NCBI GenBank assembly: GCA_009823505.1
Contig: VZQC01008059.1
Coordinates: forward strand, 1,292,707-1,356,706
Direction: 5' to 3'
Source: Rhizomys pruinosus
Lineage: Eukaryota; Chordata; Mammalia; Rodentia; Spalacidae
Length of the DNA stretch: 64,000 bases
How positions within the stretch are numbered: the first letter of the stretch is position 1; every line of letters starts with the position of its first letter. Positions 21,160-32,882 of the stretch are shown piece by piece. The translations under genes were made by a program, and so were the position numbers. A model generated the notes under the pieces. It was not told the DNA's origin. It saw only the letters and a program-made list of their open reading frames with translations, and ran no database searches.

Positions 21160-21567
21160 TGTGCTGGATAGCTTTAGTATCAACTTGATACACCTGGGTT
21201 GAGGGAGCCTCAATTGGGGAATTGACTCCATTGGATTGGCCTGTGGCCACATCTGTGGAGTATTGTCTTGATGGTTGAGCAGTGTGGGAGGGCTCAGCCC
21301 ACAATGAGTGGTGCCACCCTGGGCAGGTTGTTGTGTACTGTATAAGAAGGCAGGCTGGGCATTAGCCAGGGGAGCAAGCCAGTGAACAGGATTCCTCCAT
21401 GGCCTGTGCTTCAGCTCCTGCCTCCAGGTTCCTGCCCTGAGTTCCTGCCTTGGGCTCCTTAAGTGATAAACTGTGACCCAGGAGATGTAAGCTGAATAAA
21501 CCCTTTCAACCCCAAGTTGGTGTCAGTCAGAGTGTTTTGTCACAGCAACGGAAGGCAAACTAGAATA
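21160..21567 (+). repeat. 3' LTR of MaLR-like element
   Basis: Starts TGTGCTGGATAGC. A short purine tract, AAGGGG, lies upstream at 21149-21154. It ends AACTAGAATA before the GTTAC duplication. Confidence 0.92.
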
Positions 21568-22029
21568 GTTACGTTGGCCCTATTTTAAATACAAATACTG
21601 ACACCTGTTAGAATATGTCCTTCCGCAAGTACTTTGCACTAGGAATTCTAGGATAAACTTTCTGAACAATAAAAAGTATGCATGTCTCTCTTTGGAGAAT
21701 GAAAATGAGGAAACAAAATGTACATATGGAACTGAAAATGATGTGTATTCTGTATCAAGAGATCAACATGTTTAAGAATTATTATTTTCTCATTGACTAA
21801 GTATAATGTGAGATCAAAATAAAGGTGTTCAGATTTCTTTTATTTCCCATCTTTCTCTAAAACATTGAAATTAGGAGATCCATGAAAAAGGTCTACCGAA
21901 AGGATAAGAGAAGGGTCACATGTCACTCTGAGCAGCAGTATGGAAAGTCTGTGTTCAAATCATCAGCTGTATATCCTTCTACCAGTAGCGCTGAGGAAGT
22001 CACATGTACAGGTTACAAGGTGATAATGG

Positions 22030-22178
22030 GGGGTGGGGTGAGTAGTGGTGTCACATGCCTTTAATCCCAGCACGTTGGAGGCAGAAGCAGACAGATGTCA
22101 GTGAGTTCAGAGACAGCCTGGTCTACATAGTGAGTTCCAGGCCAACTGAGGTTACAGGGAGACCCTGTCTAAAAAAAA
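22030..22178 (+). repeat. Old B1 SINE
   Basis: Paralog of 3690-3850. Confidence 0.88.
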
Positions 22179-22179
22179 T

Positions 22180-23118
22180 TAAAAGCAAAGTGCTACAGGT
22201 GATAAAGTGATAAAGTTTCCTTGGGTCCAAGCATTTGAGTGGAACACTGCATTTCCAAGGCAATAAGGCTGAGAAACTGAGCTAAGGGGAATTCTAGACA
22301 ATAGGGACTTTGCTTTCCTAACTAAGAAAACTACTGTCTGAGAATTGTGCTTGCAGCCATCTTATATCTAAAGTTTTGACTAGCCCATCTGAGGGGAACT
22401 TCTAAAATGCCTCCAACCTGCCTTAAAAGATAAACACCATTAGGGAAAAGTTGGAATTAACTGAGCTCCCGAGGCAGTGCAAGAATAGAGTGGTGAGCAC
22501 ATCTAAAAGTACTGACTCACACCACCAAATATGGAAATCTCTTCCACAAATGGGAACAGGAAAGCAGGATACTCAGTTTTCAAAGCACCAAAAATGTACC
22601 ATCTTCTCACAGTGAATACATATAGCAATACAAATGGATAAAGACGTGAACATAGACTCAAATTCATACAACTCTAGATAACAATAACCTAAAATTCCTT
22701 GGTATCAGTGTTTCCAGTGCTGAAATAAATAAATATGACACCAATAAGAACAAATTAAGTTGAAATATATATGAGAAGTATGTTAAACTAAAAAGCCTCA
22801 GCACAAAATAGAAAAACAGAATGAAAAGAAAACCTATGAAACAGAGAAAGGATCTGGAAATGAGATCTATGATAAAGAGTTAATATTCACTCCTAAACTT
22901 CAAGATAAATTGTATAAGGAGTATGTGTTCATAGACAGAGGAGTAGATGAAGAAATTGTAAGAATACTAATACCATGGAATATTTTTAATCTTTCAAAAG
23001 GAAGAAATTCCATTCTATATGTCAGTAGAAGTATACCTAGAAGCTATTGTCCTTGGTGAAATTAGTGAAGCAAGTGCAAAGTACTGCCCTTATAACAAGT
23101 TTAATCTTGGTATAATAA
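22180..23118. other. Unit backbone without genes
   Basis: Paralog of 3852-4784. No gene seen. Confidence 0.5.
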
Positions 23119-23125
23119 GTTCTTC

Positions 23126-23356
23126 GGGGCTGGAGAGATGGCCTAGCGGTTAAGACCGCCAACCATTCTTACAGAGGAACGGGTTCGATCCCCAGCACCC
23201 ATATGGAGGCTGGGAACCCTCTGAAAACTCCAATTCCAGGAGAACTCCAGTTCCAGGGGAATCCAAGACCCTCTTCTGACCTCCGCGGCATTTCCCTACA
23301 TGAGTGCACAAACTTGCATGCAGACAGTACATTGATGCACATACAGAAATAAATAA
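23126..23356 (+). repeat. B2 SINE, joined to a B1
   Basis: Starts GGGGCTGGAGAGATGG and has the doubled 17-bp segment (about 23226-23258), ending AGAAATAAATAA. A B1 follows with no gap. The only visible target duplication, GTTCTTC (23119-23125 and 23515-23521), encloses the pair. Units 1 (4785) and 3 (41507) have the empty site. Confidence 0.95.
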
Positions 23357-23514
23357 ATGCCAGGCGTGGTGGAGCACACCTTTAATCCTAGCACTTAGGT
23401 GGCAGACGCACACGGATCTCTGTGAATTTGAGGCCAGCCTGGTCTACAGAGTGAGTTCCAGGACAGCCAGAGCTACAGGGAGACCCTGTCTTAAAAAGAC
23501 AAAAAAAAAAAAAT
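23357..23514 (+). repeat. B1 SINE directly after B2
   Basis: ATGCCAGGCGTGGTGGAGC to GGGAGACCCTGTCTTAAAAAG plus A-tail. It shares the outer target duplication with the preceding B2. It either inserted into the B2 tail or moved with it. Confidence 0.93.
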
Positions 23515-23521
23515 GTTCTTC

Positions 23522-23975
23522 ATTGGATTGTTTGCTTTTTTCAGTTTTACTCTTTTGAGTTCTGTGATTATTCTGGATAGTAAACATCCGTCAGCAATAG
23601 ATTTGGTAGATGCCTTCCTAATTCTGTAGACTGCCTTTTCACTGGAATGATGGTGTCTTCTGAGGTGGAAATTTTTGGGGTTGCCTGAGGTCCTTCTTCT
23701 CAATTGTTGCTCTTCTTGCCTGTGCTGTCTGGGACCTGGTCAAAAAGTGCTTTCCTGTACCTGAAAGTTCCAATGATTTCCCTACTTTCTTCTCCATCAG
23801 ATTCAAGGAATCTGGGCTTATGTTGGGCCATTGATAACATTCAGAGTTGAGGTTTGTTCAAGGAGAGAGATAGGGATCTGGCTTCATTCTTGTACATCTA
23901 GCTATCCAGTTTGATTAGCAACATTTCTTGAGCATGCTGTCTGTTTTTCATTGTGTATTTGTGGCTCTTTTGTAA
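23522..23975 (-). repeat. Old L1 fragment, inverted
   Basis: Paralog of 4785-5232. Confidence 0.72.
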
Positions 23976-25510
23976 AAAATCTACAGAATGAAATTAGCCC
24001 CATATCCAGCTCCAAGCACAAAAATCACCCCCCCCAGTGGATCAAAGACCGCAATGTGAAACATCAATAGCAAAATTGTTAGAAGAAGAAACAGTGAGTT
24101 TCCCATAAGACATAGGTACAGGAAGGACTTTATTATATTTTACATTATTCCAAAATATGCATATACACTCCACACATGAGTCAAAATTACAAATTCTGAA
24201 AATAAATTATAGGTTGATTCCTAAACACATTTAGAGATTCACATTTTAACAGTAAATTTGCATGCAGGTATAAAGATGTGTAACTTTACATTTTTTTTTT
24301 TAGGGGAGAGTGTGAACACAGTCTCCCATTACCACAAATAATGCAGTTGAGTTTCCAGAATTTGGTGAAATCACAGAGATCAGCACACCTGAAGTGCAAT
24401 GGATGAGCCTTGCCCTGGGAAAATCACATTCATGATCATGGTATCTCCCCTGCCTGGTAAGTACAAGGAAGGACATTCTAATTTTGACTTTACATACAAG
24501 AATTAAGGCCACTATCTGATAATTGGAACATCAATAAACTCAAAAGCTTCTGTACAGCAGAAGAAGCAACAAATTGAGTGACAAGGAAGCCCACAGAGTT
24601 GTAAAGGATGTTTGCAAGCTGTACATCACTTAGATGATTAATTTCCAGACTCTACAAAGAATAGAAAAGACAAAGAACCAAGTAAACATATGACCAAATT
24701 AAAAAGTCGGATATAGATCTGAATAGACAATTCTCAAAAGAAGACAAAAAGAATACTAGGAAATGCCATATAATCCACTCAAAATCCTTATTAGTTAAGG
24801 AAATACAAGCCAAAGGTTTAAACTTGCCCCATTCAGAATGGCTAAGATCAAGAAAACAAATGGTATCACAACCTAGGGAAGATGGGAGTCAAGGACAAAA
24901 TTCATTCACCACTTGTGGGATTAAAAGCTAGTACAGCCACTGTGGAAATCAGTACATAAAACTCTTCAAGAAAACAGAAATAGATTGAACACAGGACCTG
25001 GCTATGCCCCTCCTTGACTGAATTTCTTGTTAAATTGGTACTTGCTCAGCCATGTTTGTTGCTGTTCTAATCACAACAGCTAGGAAATAAAAACCAACTA
25101 AATGTTCCTCAGTGTATAAAAGGATAATGAAAATATAGTACATGTACTTGAAATCATGGTGGTACTATGGAGTTTGTCTGAGAAGTAAAAAATGATGAAA
25201 TCATGAAATGTGCAGGTACACATATGGAACTAGAAAGTGTTATCCTAAATGAGGTAACCTAGACTCAGAAAACACGGCTACTTAGATATGAATTTATATC
25301 CTGTTGTAAGTGCAGGAGCCAGGAAAATGGAATGAAACTGGGGAGAGGGGAGAGGAAAGAAGGAGATTGATAGAGGGGCATAGTAGGATGCAGGAGTTAT
25401 CAAGGGGAAATGGAAAAAATTGGGAGTACCTTAATTGAGGAAGAAAAGGGAGGAATATCCAGGGGCAGAGAAAGAAAAGAAATGTAAAATAAGTGAGAAA
25501 ACCAGAAGGG
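23976..25510 (+). repeat. Old L1 3' part
   Basis: Paralog of 5233-6900, without the 119-bp tandem duplication. Confidence 0.72.
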
Positions 25511-25539
25511 AAATAATTTAATAGGCCGACAAAGATACA

Positions 25540-26340
25540 CTCATTATATAAATGTGAGTGCTATGTATAGCTGATGGCAATAGCATGAAAGCTACAATTT
25601 TCATTAAACTTCCCTTTGTTTTGTTGGTCAAGGTAGTCCAAGCGACTCTAGAAATAATACGGGATATTGCACCAAGAGCAACAAGTCAAGAGAAGGAAAT
25701 TAATAGAGTACTAATTGGAAAAGAAGAGGTCAAACTATCTGTTTTTAGATATGACATCAGAATATATCTAAGGGACACCAAAAATTCCACCAGAAAATTC
25801 CTATAAATAATTAACAGTTTCAGTAAAGTGGCAGGTTACAAATTTAATCTAGAAAAACCAGTAGCCTTTCTATAAGCCAATAACAAGCAACTGGAGAAGG
25901 AATATGGAGAGAACTTCTCATTCACAATAGCCTAAAAAGTAAAATGTCCCAGAACAAACCTGACCAAAAACATTAACTGTGTCTACAATGAAAAAAGTCA
26001 AAATATGGAAGCAGTGTGGAGAATTCTTAAAACACTCTACAGGGAGACCCTGTCTCAGAAACACTGAAAAAAAAAGACTCAAAATGAACGTACCATTTGA
26101 CCCAGTCATACCACTCAGAATATACGCACAAGACTCATCCTATTGTAGAGATAAGTGCACAAACTTGTTTATTCCAGCCCTCTTCACAACAGCAAAGAGC
26201 TAGGCAGAATGCATGAAATAATGTGGGTAGGCTATGGATGGTGCAGTTAGGGGATGGTTTTAAATATAATTAATATGTATTGTATGAAATGCTCAAAAAT
26301 TCAATAAAAATATGCATTGACTAAAAAAGTCATATAAAAT
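25540..26340 (+). repeat. Old L1 fragment with ~1.1-kb internal deletion
   Basis: Paralog of 6940-8766. Near 25990-26010 the sequence jumps from the region matching about 44000 in unit 3 to that matching about 45070. Confidence 0.82.
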
Positions 26341-26360
26341 CTAAAGAAGCATGTCTTTAG

Positions 26361-26645
26361 GTGTGGGCCGGCTCCTGAGGTGCAGACAGGAGGCCGTAAG
26401 TCACTCAGGCAGGTACTTTTTGGGGTGGACTGTCTCAGGGGCAGCTGGAAGAGGGTCTCAACTCTGAGCCCCTTGCAGGGGGTGCCCATCTTGGTGGGAC
26501 CACGCTTTGCCTTTGCAGAGTGACCGGAGGGTCACATTTGGGTTTGGTCTGGTCCCTCAGCAGCTTTGTGTGGGCCAGATCCTGAGGCACAGGCGGGAGG
26601 CTGTAAGTCACTCAGGCAGGTACTGGGGCGCAGGCTAGGTCAGGC
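26361..26645 (+). promoter_or_regulatory. L1 5' UTR monomers, 207-bp period
   Basis: GTGTGGGCCGGCTCCTGAGG at 26361 recurs as GTGTGGGCCAGATCCTGAGG at 26568, a 207-bp period. The second monomer is cut short by the tether GGGGCGCAGGCTAGGTCAGGC, which leads to the untranslated leader. Rodent L1 monomers are promoters, and about 200 bp is the size known from mouse. Confidence 0.88.
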
Positions 26646-26959
26646 ATACACGCCCTCCCCTCCCCCCCGCCAACGGGAATTGCTGGGAATACAAGTGGAC
26701 TTTCTTTTGGAGAACCTTCAGAATAGGAAGAGAAGAGTGACTTAGGCTTCCAATATCCAATATATAAACAAAATTGAAGGCCTGAAACCTAGATAAGTCA
26801 ATACTCCATAAACAAGGAGTAAAGAAAAAAAAAAGCATCAGAAGGAGGCAAGCAAAACCAGTTGCTAACATAGTGAAAAGACATTTGTTATTTGAATCAC
26901 AAAAGGGTAGCCCACATGCCAGGGACATGACAAAGGGACAACATGGGAAAGGTGCAGGA

Positions 26960-28064
26960 TAATCTCACACAAGGCTCTACCAAGGAGATAGCTACAATGG
27001 GATCCCCTGGAGGTGACCCAAGGAACAAAGCTTAGAGGAATAATTGCAGACCTACGCAGAGAAATTAAACAAGAATTCAGAGAACTAAAGAGAGAGAATG
27101 AAAAACTCAAAAAGGACCTAGAGGGACACAATGACAAACTTCAGAAAGAACTAAAGGAATAGATTGACAAACTCCAGAAAGAACTAGAGGGAGAAAAAAA
27201 CAAACTCTGAAAGGAAGTAGAAACACGGAAAAGGAAGCCAACCAATGAAATAAGGAGCACCAGAAAGAGATTGAGAAGTTCAAAAAGGAAATGGAAATAC
27301 TAAAGGAAACAGGATGAAACCAAAAAGGAAATAGAACACTCATCCAGTCAAGAAGAAAGGAAAGGAAAAATCCTCAGAAGTAGAATAGAGGAAGCAGAAC
27401 AAAGAATATCAGATCTGGAAGATAGCACAGAGCAACTAAAAAGCTCAAATAACGATTATGAAAATTTTAAAATTTACACAAAAGTAGAACAACCAGGAAA
27501 TATGGAACACCATGAAAAGATCAAACCTCTGCATCATAGGAAAAGAGGAAGGAGAAGAATCTCAAGAGAATAGTATTGATCAGATCTTCAACAGTATAAT
27601 AGATGAAAATTTCCCCAAACTAAAAATAGACAAACCCAAATACAAGAAGCACATAGTACTCAAAATAGACAAGGTCAGAAAAGAAACTCCCCATGCCATA
27701 TCATAGTTAAAATGCTAAATGCCCAAAACAAAGACAAAATTCTCAAGGCTGCAAAAGAAAAACAAGTCACATACAAAGGAAAACCCATCAGAATTACAAC
27801 TGACTTCTTGGCTCAAACCGTGAAAGCAAGAAAACATGTAGCAAAGTATTCCCAGTGTTAAAAGACTATGGATGCCAACCCAGAATACTTTACCCAGCAA
27901 AAATGTCGACTATAGTTGAAGGAGAGAGAAAAACCTTCCATGACATAAACAAGATGTTAGAATACATGTCTGGAAAACCAGCTCTTCATAAAATACTTGA
28001 AGCAATTCAAAGGGCAGAAGAGAGGAGCAACAATCCTCAAACACCTAGGAAAATAAACTAATAA
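26960..28064 (+). pseudogene. L1 ORF1 (nucleic-acid-binding protein), decayed
   Basis: Remains of the trimeric L1 RNA-binding chaperone. A coiled-coil region (about 27085-27210) with heptads such as ENEKLKKDLEG is interrupted by stops. It is followed by the RRM-like part (27512-27706, KGEEGEESQEN type acidic loop) and the C-terminal domain (about 27730-28060, containing the cognate of PARILYPAKMS near 27885). At least one in-frame TAG (about 27162) and several frameshifts break it. It ends 33 bp before ORF2. The start codon was not resolved. Confidence 0.8.
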
Positions 28065-28096
28065 AATCATAAGCAAATCAGAGGTTAGAAGTCCAA

Positions 28097-31000
28097 ATGG
28101 ATAACAAAGTGAAAGGAAGCAACAGCCATCTTTCAATTATAACCTTAAATATTAATGGGCTAAACTCCCCAATCAAAAGGCATAGACTGGGAGAATGGAT
28201 AAGGAAACAAAACCCAACTGTATGCTGTCTACAAGAAACCCATCTCAATTTCAAGGATAGACACCAACTTAAGGTGAAGGGTTGGAAGAAAGTATTCCAA
28301 GCAAATGGTACCAAAAAGAAAGTGGGTGTGGCTATTCTAATATCAGACAAAATAGACTTCAAAACAAAAGAAATCAAAAGAGACAAAGAGGGCCATTACA
28401 TCTTTATTAAAGGAACAAATGACAATGAATATCTCACAATCATGAATATATACGCACCAAACACTGGTGCACCAAACTTTATAAAGACAATACTTCAGGA
28501 TCTCAAGGCACAGATTAACCCCAGCACATTAATAGTAGGGGACATCAATACCCCATTAAGTCCCCTAGACAGATCAACAGGACAAAGGTTAAACAGAGAG
28601 ACAACTGAACTAAATGATATAATACATCAAATGGACCTCACAGACATCTATCTAATATTTCACCCAAACACCAGAGAATATACTTTCTACACAGCACCTC
28701 ACAGAACACTCTCCAAAATAGACCATATACTGGGGCACAGGAAAAAACTCAACAAATACAAAGATTGAAATAATCTCATGCATTCTATCAGACCATAGTG
28801 CAATAAAACTCAATATCAACACCAGGACAAACCCTACAACATACAAGAACACATGGAGATTAAAAAACACTCTCCTGAATAATGAATGGGTCAAGGAAGA
28901 AATAAAGAAAGAAAGAAAGCATTCCTGGAACTGAATGACAATGATAAAACAACACAGAAAAATCTACATGACACTTTAAAAGCAGTACTAAGAGGGAAGT
29001 TTATAGCTCTAAGTACCTACATTAAAAAAAAATGAAATAGCACAAGTGAAGGATCTAACACTGCAGCTAAAATACTTGAGAGACAACAACAGATGAACCC
29101 TAAATGCAGCAGGCAAGAAGAAATAACAAAAATCAGAACAGAGATCAATGAAATAGAAACAAAGAAAACCATACAAAAAATCAATGAATCCAAAAGTTGG
29201 TTCTTTGAGAGAATAAACAAGATAGACAGACCTCTATCCCAGTTAACCAAAAGAAAGAGGGAACAACTCCAAATCAATAGAATCTGTGATGAAAGGGGAA
29301 ATATCACAACAGACAATGAAAAGATCCAGACAATCATACGGGACTACTTCAAAAACTTATATTCTACTAAGTTTGAAAACCTAGAAGAAATGGATGAATA
29401 TCTGAAATCCTGGGAATCACCAAAGCTCAACCAAGAAGAGATCGACAGCCTAAACAGACCAATAGTACAGGAAGAAATCGAAGATGTAATAAGTAGCCTC
29501 CCAACCAAAAAATGCCCAGGCCCGGATGGTTTCACGGCAGAATTCTATAAAATATTTCGAAAAGACTTACAACCATTACTACTTAAATTGTTTAGAAGGA
29601 TACAAATGGAGGGACTTCTCCCAAATTCCTTCTATGAAGCCAGCATTACGCTACTACCAAAACCAGGGAAAGATACAACCAAAAAGGAGAACTATAGACC
29701 CATCTCCCTAATGAACACAGATGCCAAAATTCTAAACAGGATTCTGGCAAATCGCATACAGACTCACATCAAGAAAATCATCCACCATGACCAAGTTGGA
29801 TTCATACCAGACATGCAGGGATGGTTCAACATACGAAAATCAATAAACATCATCAAACATATCAATGGACTGAAGGACAAAAACCACACCATCATCTCAA
29901 TTGATGCGGAGAAAGCCTTTGACAAAATCCAGCACCCTTTCATGTTTAAAGTCCTGGAGGGAATTGGTCTGGAGGGATCATTCCTCAATGTAATCAAAGC
30001 CATATACAGAAAACCCACAGCCAATATCATCCTAAATGGGGAAATGACAGAAGCATTCCCCTTAAAGGTAGGAACTCGGCAAGGCTGCCCCCTGTCACCA
30101 CTCCTCTTCAATATAGTGCTAGAAACCCTAGCTAGGGCAATAAGGCAAGAAAAGGAAATTAAAGGAGTTCTAATTGGAAAAGAGGAAGTCAAGCTATCCC
30201 TTTTTGCTGATGATATGATTGTCTACCTAAGGGATGCTAAGAACTCCACCAGAAAACTCCTAGAAACGATTAAGAGCTTTGGTAAAGTGGCAGGATACAA
30301 AATAAACCTAGAAAAATCAGTAGCCTTTCTGTACACCAACAACAAGCAATTGAAGAAGGACTACAAGGAGACCTTCCCACTCACAATAGCCTCAAAAACA
30401 ATAAAATACCTAGGAACAAACCTAACCAAAGACACCAAGGATCTCTACAACAAAAATTTTAAACCCCTGAAAAAGGAAATTGAGGAAGACATCAGAAGAT
30501 GGACAAACCTCCCATGCTCATGGATTGGGAAAATAAATATAGTAAAAATGTCCATCCTACCCAAACTAGTGTACAGATTTAATGCGATCCCAATCAAAAT
30601 CCCCAAGAGTTTCTTCACAGGCTTGGAAAAAAAAATCCTCAATTTCATTTGGAAAAACAAAAGACCCCGAATAGCCAAAGCAACCCTGAGTGAAAAGAGC
30701 AATACAGGGGGGATCGCTATACCAGACATCAAACTATACTACAGGGCTATAGTCATAAAGACAGCCTGGTACTGGCACAAAAACAGACCAGTTGACCAAT
30801 GGAATAAAACTGAAGATCCAAACCTGAGCTCATACAATTTCAGCCACCTCATATTTGACAAGGGGGCCAAGAAGACACAATGGAAGAAAGACAGCATCTT
30901 CAGCAAGTGGTGCTGGCAAAACTGGATCACCACTTGTAGAAGAATGAAATTAAACCCCTACCTCTCACCTTGTACAAAGGTCAACTCCAGATGGACCAAA

Positions 31001-31840
31001 GACCTCAACGTGAAACCCCAAACTCTGGAGGTGATAGAAGAGAAGCTTGGCAGCAGACTACAAGACATAGGTGTAGGAAAAGACTTCCTAAATCAGACAG
31101 CAGCTGCACAAGAAATAAGATCGACAATTGACAAATGGGACCTCATTAAACTCAAAAGCTTCTGTACATCAAAGGAAGCAATAAAGGAAGTGAGGAGAAG
31201 ACCCACAGAGTGGGAGGAAACCTTCACAGCAGATACATCTGACAAAGCATTAATTTCCAGAGTATACAAGCTACTCAAAAAACAAAGAAGAAAGAAAACA
31301 AATGAATCATTCAAAAGATGGAGCAAAGATCTGAATAGAGACTTCACAGAGGAGGAGTTAGAGATGGCCGAGAAACATCTTAAGAAGTGTTCAACATCTC
31401 TGATAATTAAGGAAATGCAAATTAAAACCACTCTGAGATATCATCTTACTCCAATAAGACTGGCTAGGATCAGGAAAACGAATGATACCAAGTGCTGGAG
31501 AGGTTGTGGGGAAAGGGGAACACTCATCCATTGCTGGTGGGAATGTAAACTTGTACAGCCACTATGGAAAGCAGTGTGGAGAACCCTTAGAAGACTCAAA
31601 ATGAGCCTGCCATTTGACCCAGTCATACCACTCCTGGGTATATACCCACAAGACTCATCTTACTGCAGAGATACATGCACAGCTATGTTTATTGCAGCTC
31701 TGTTCACAATAGCAAAAAGCTGGAACCAGCCCAGTTGTCCCTCAACTGACAAGTGGATAGAGAAAATGTGGTACATGTACACAATGGAGTTCTATGCATC
31801 AGTAAAGAAAGACAACATCATGAACTTTGCAGGTAAATGA
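28097..31840 (+). pseudogene. L1 ORF2 (endonuclease-reverse transcriptase), frameshifted
   Basis: Frame 28097-28768 is the APE-type endonuclease: LNING near residue 14, QETHL near 46 and SKIDHILGH near 210. GDIN stands where GDFN is usual. A 2-bp loss near 28768 (compare 47868) and a further shift before 29093 break the frame. From 29093 to 31840, 915 codons stay open. They include [12 protein letters not shown], the catalytic FADD at 30203-30214 (residues 371-374 of this frame), and a CX3CX7HX4C cysteine motif at 31493-31547. The final TGA (31838-31840) replaces a Trp codon in unit 3 (50957), so about 30 C-terminal codons are cut off. It is not a functional L1 protein as sequenced. Confidence 0.92.
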
Positions 31841-32805
31841 ATGGAGCTAGAAGACATTATGTTAATAGCAGTAACACAGTCCCAGAGAAACGACAAATGG
31901 TGTCACTCATATGTGGATGCTAGTGCCAATAACCCAGTTATAAATATTTCTTGTGGAGAGGGATGTGTATTAAAAGAACAACAACAGAAAGTCTGCATCA
32001 GAAAACTGACTGAAATGGTGAATCAGGAAGGGTGGGAGGGGAGGTAGAGGGACACGTGTGTATATTCGGTTAATGCATATTTAGTTGATGTGAGTTCAAT
32101 AGGTATCCAGTTTTGCGCAGAGACTGTCTACAGGTTACATGGTGTTTTAGGACTTAGTAAAAGTAAATATGTGTATATTAAACAACATTGGTTTAAAGGC
32201 TCTTATAAAAACGGTAATGCATCTGAGTTAAATGGAGATATAAATTGACATTGTCCACATTTGTTTTACATAAAATCTGTAGAATAACTTTGGGATTGGC
32301 ACATACAAATGTTCTCTATAATTTTTCTGTTGTACATTATCACAATATAGCAATCTCTTTCACCTATAGGATGATTTGACTTAAAAATTATGTTTGCTTC
32401 CCAGGTTAATCACACACAATCACCCAAAACAACATGGGTGAATTTGATGAAATCTGTGCCTTGACTCCAACCTATATGTATGTATAATACAACTGCCTCC
32501 TGGAGACTCATGGGTCAAAAAACAAAAACCTAAAAAAAAAAGGGGGGGGGATATAGATAGATATGAAAACTTTTTGTCAAAAACCTTGCAATTCAAGTCT
32601 TAAAACTAACTACGGGAAAAGATTTGTATGTTCCAACAGATCAAAATGTCACCAACTTAATGGCTGAGAAAGAAAAGATACAGCTTTGTATTGAGTAGGA
32701 TGTATCAGAAAGTGCCAGCAGAAATGTTGGCCCATCTGAACATTGAAAGGAAGAAAAGCCTCAGATTGCTACAAACATCAAACCCCTCTGTGGATCCTAC
32801 TTGTA
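31841..32805 (+). other. L1 C-terminal remnant and 3' UTR
   Basis: Starts with the lost end of ORF2 (ATGGAGCTAGAAGACAT). A long AT-rich 3' UTR follows, with an A-run then G-run at about 32531-32550. Matches 50960-51925 in unit 3. Confidence 0.75.
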
Positions 32806-32882
32806 ACTGCTCGCAAATTCATATTAAAACCTTTGCAGCACCTAGAAGGTAAGATTCATTAGAACTCATTATAAATAGTTGT
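32806..32882 (-). other. Short inverted segment at deletion joint
   Basis: CATATTAAAACC to AAATAGTTGTTA (about 32820-32878) is the reverse complement of 51922-51990 in unit 3. Both sit after the same L1 3' UTR sequence, CCTCTGTGGATCCTACTTGTAAC. To the right, unit 2 jumps to sequence matching unit 3 at about 54408. Confidence 0.9.

Larger units (their letters stand above)
19590..21567 (+). mobile_element. Class III / MaLR-like LTR element, non-coding
   Basis: Two 408-bp LTRs (19590-19997 and 21160-21567) enclose about 1.16 kb. The element is flanked by GTTAC at 19585-19589 and 21568-21572, a 5-bp duplication typical of ERVL/MaLR. The primer site TGGTACCAGAAGAGTGGGGT (20003-20022) matches the 3' end of tRNA-Leu except for a 2-bp insertion. 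No gag or pol frame is present: the internal frames are short and conflicting. It is absent from units 1 and 3 (GGTTGGACAGGTTGG-type empty site at 3193). The exact family name is not assigned. Confidence 0.88.
26359..32805 (+). mobile_element. Near full-length L1, 207-bp monomer type
   Basis: Non-LTR retrotransposon inserted after AGAAGCATGTCTT (left half of the target duplication seen complete in unit 3). Order: about 1.3 monomers of 5' UTR, tether, decayed ORF1, ORF2 split by a frameshift, then 3' UTR. Its 3' end and right target duplication were lost in the unit 2 deletion, so the right boundary is a rearrangement joint. Unit 1 has the empty site at about 8785-8806. It cannot be active as it stands. 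Confidence 0.92.

Noticed and set aside
29017..31626. Minus-strand frames of 60-142 codons within the L1
   Set aside because: Shadows of the open ORF2 on the plus strand.
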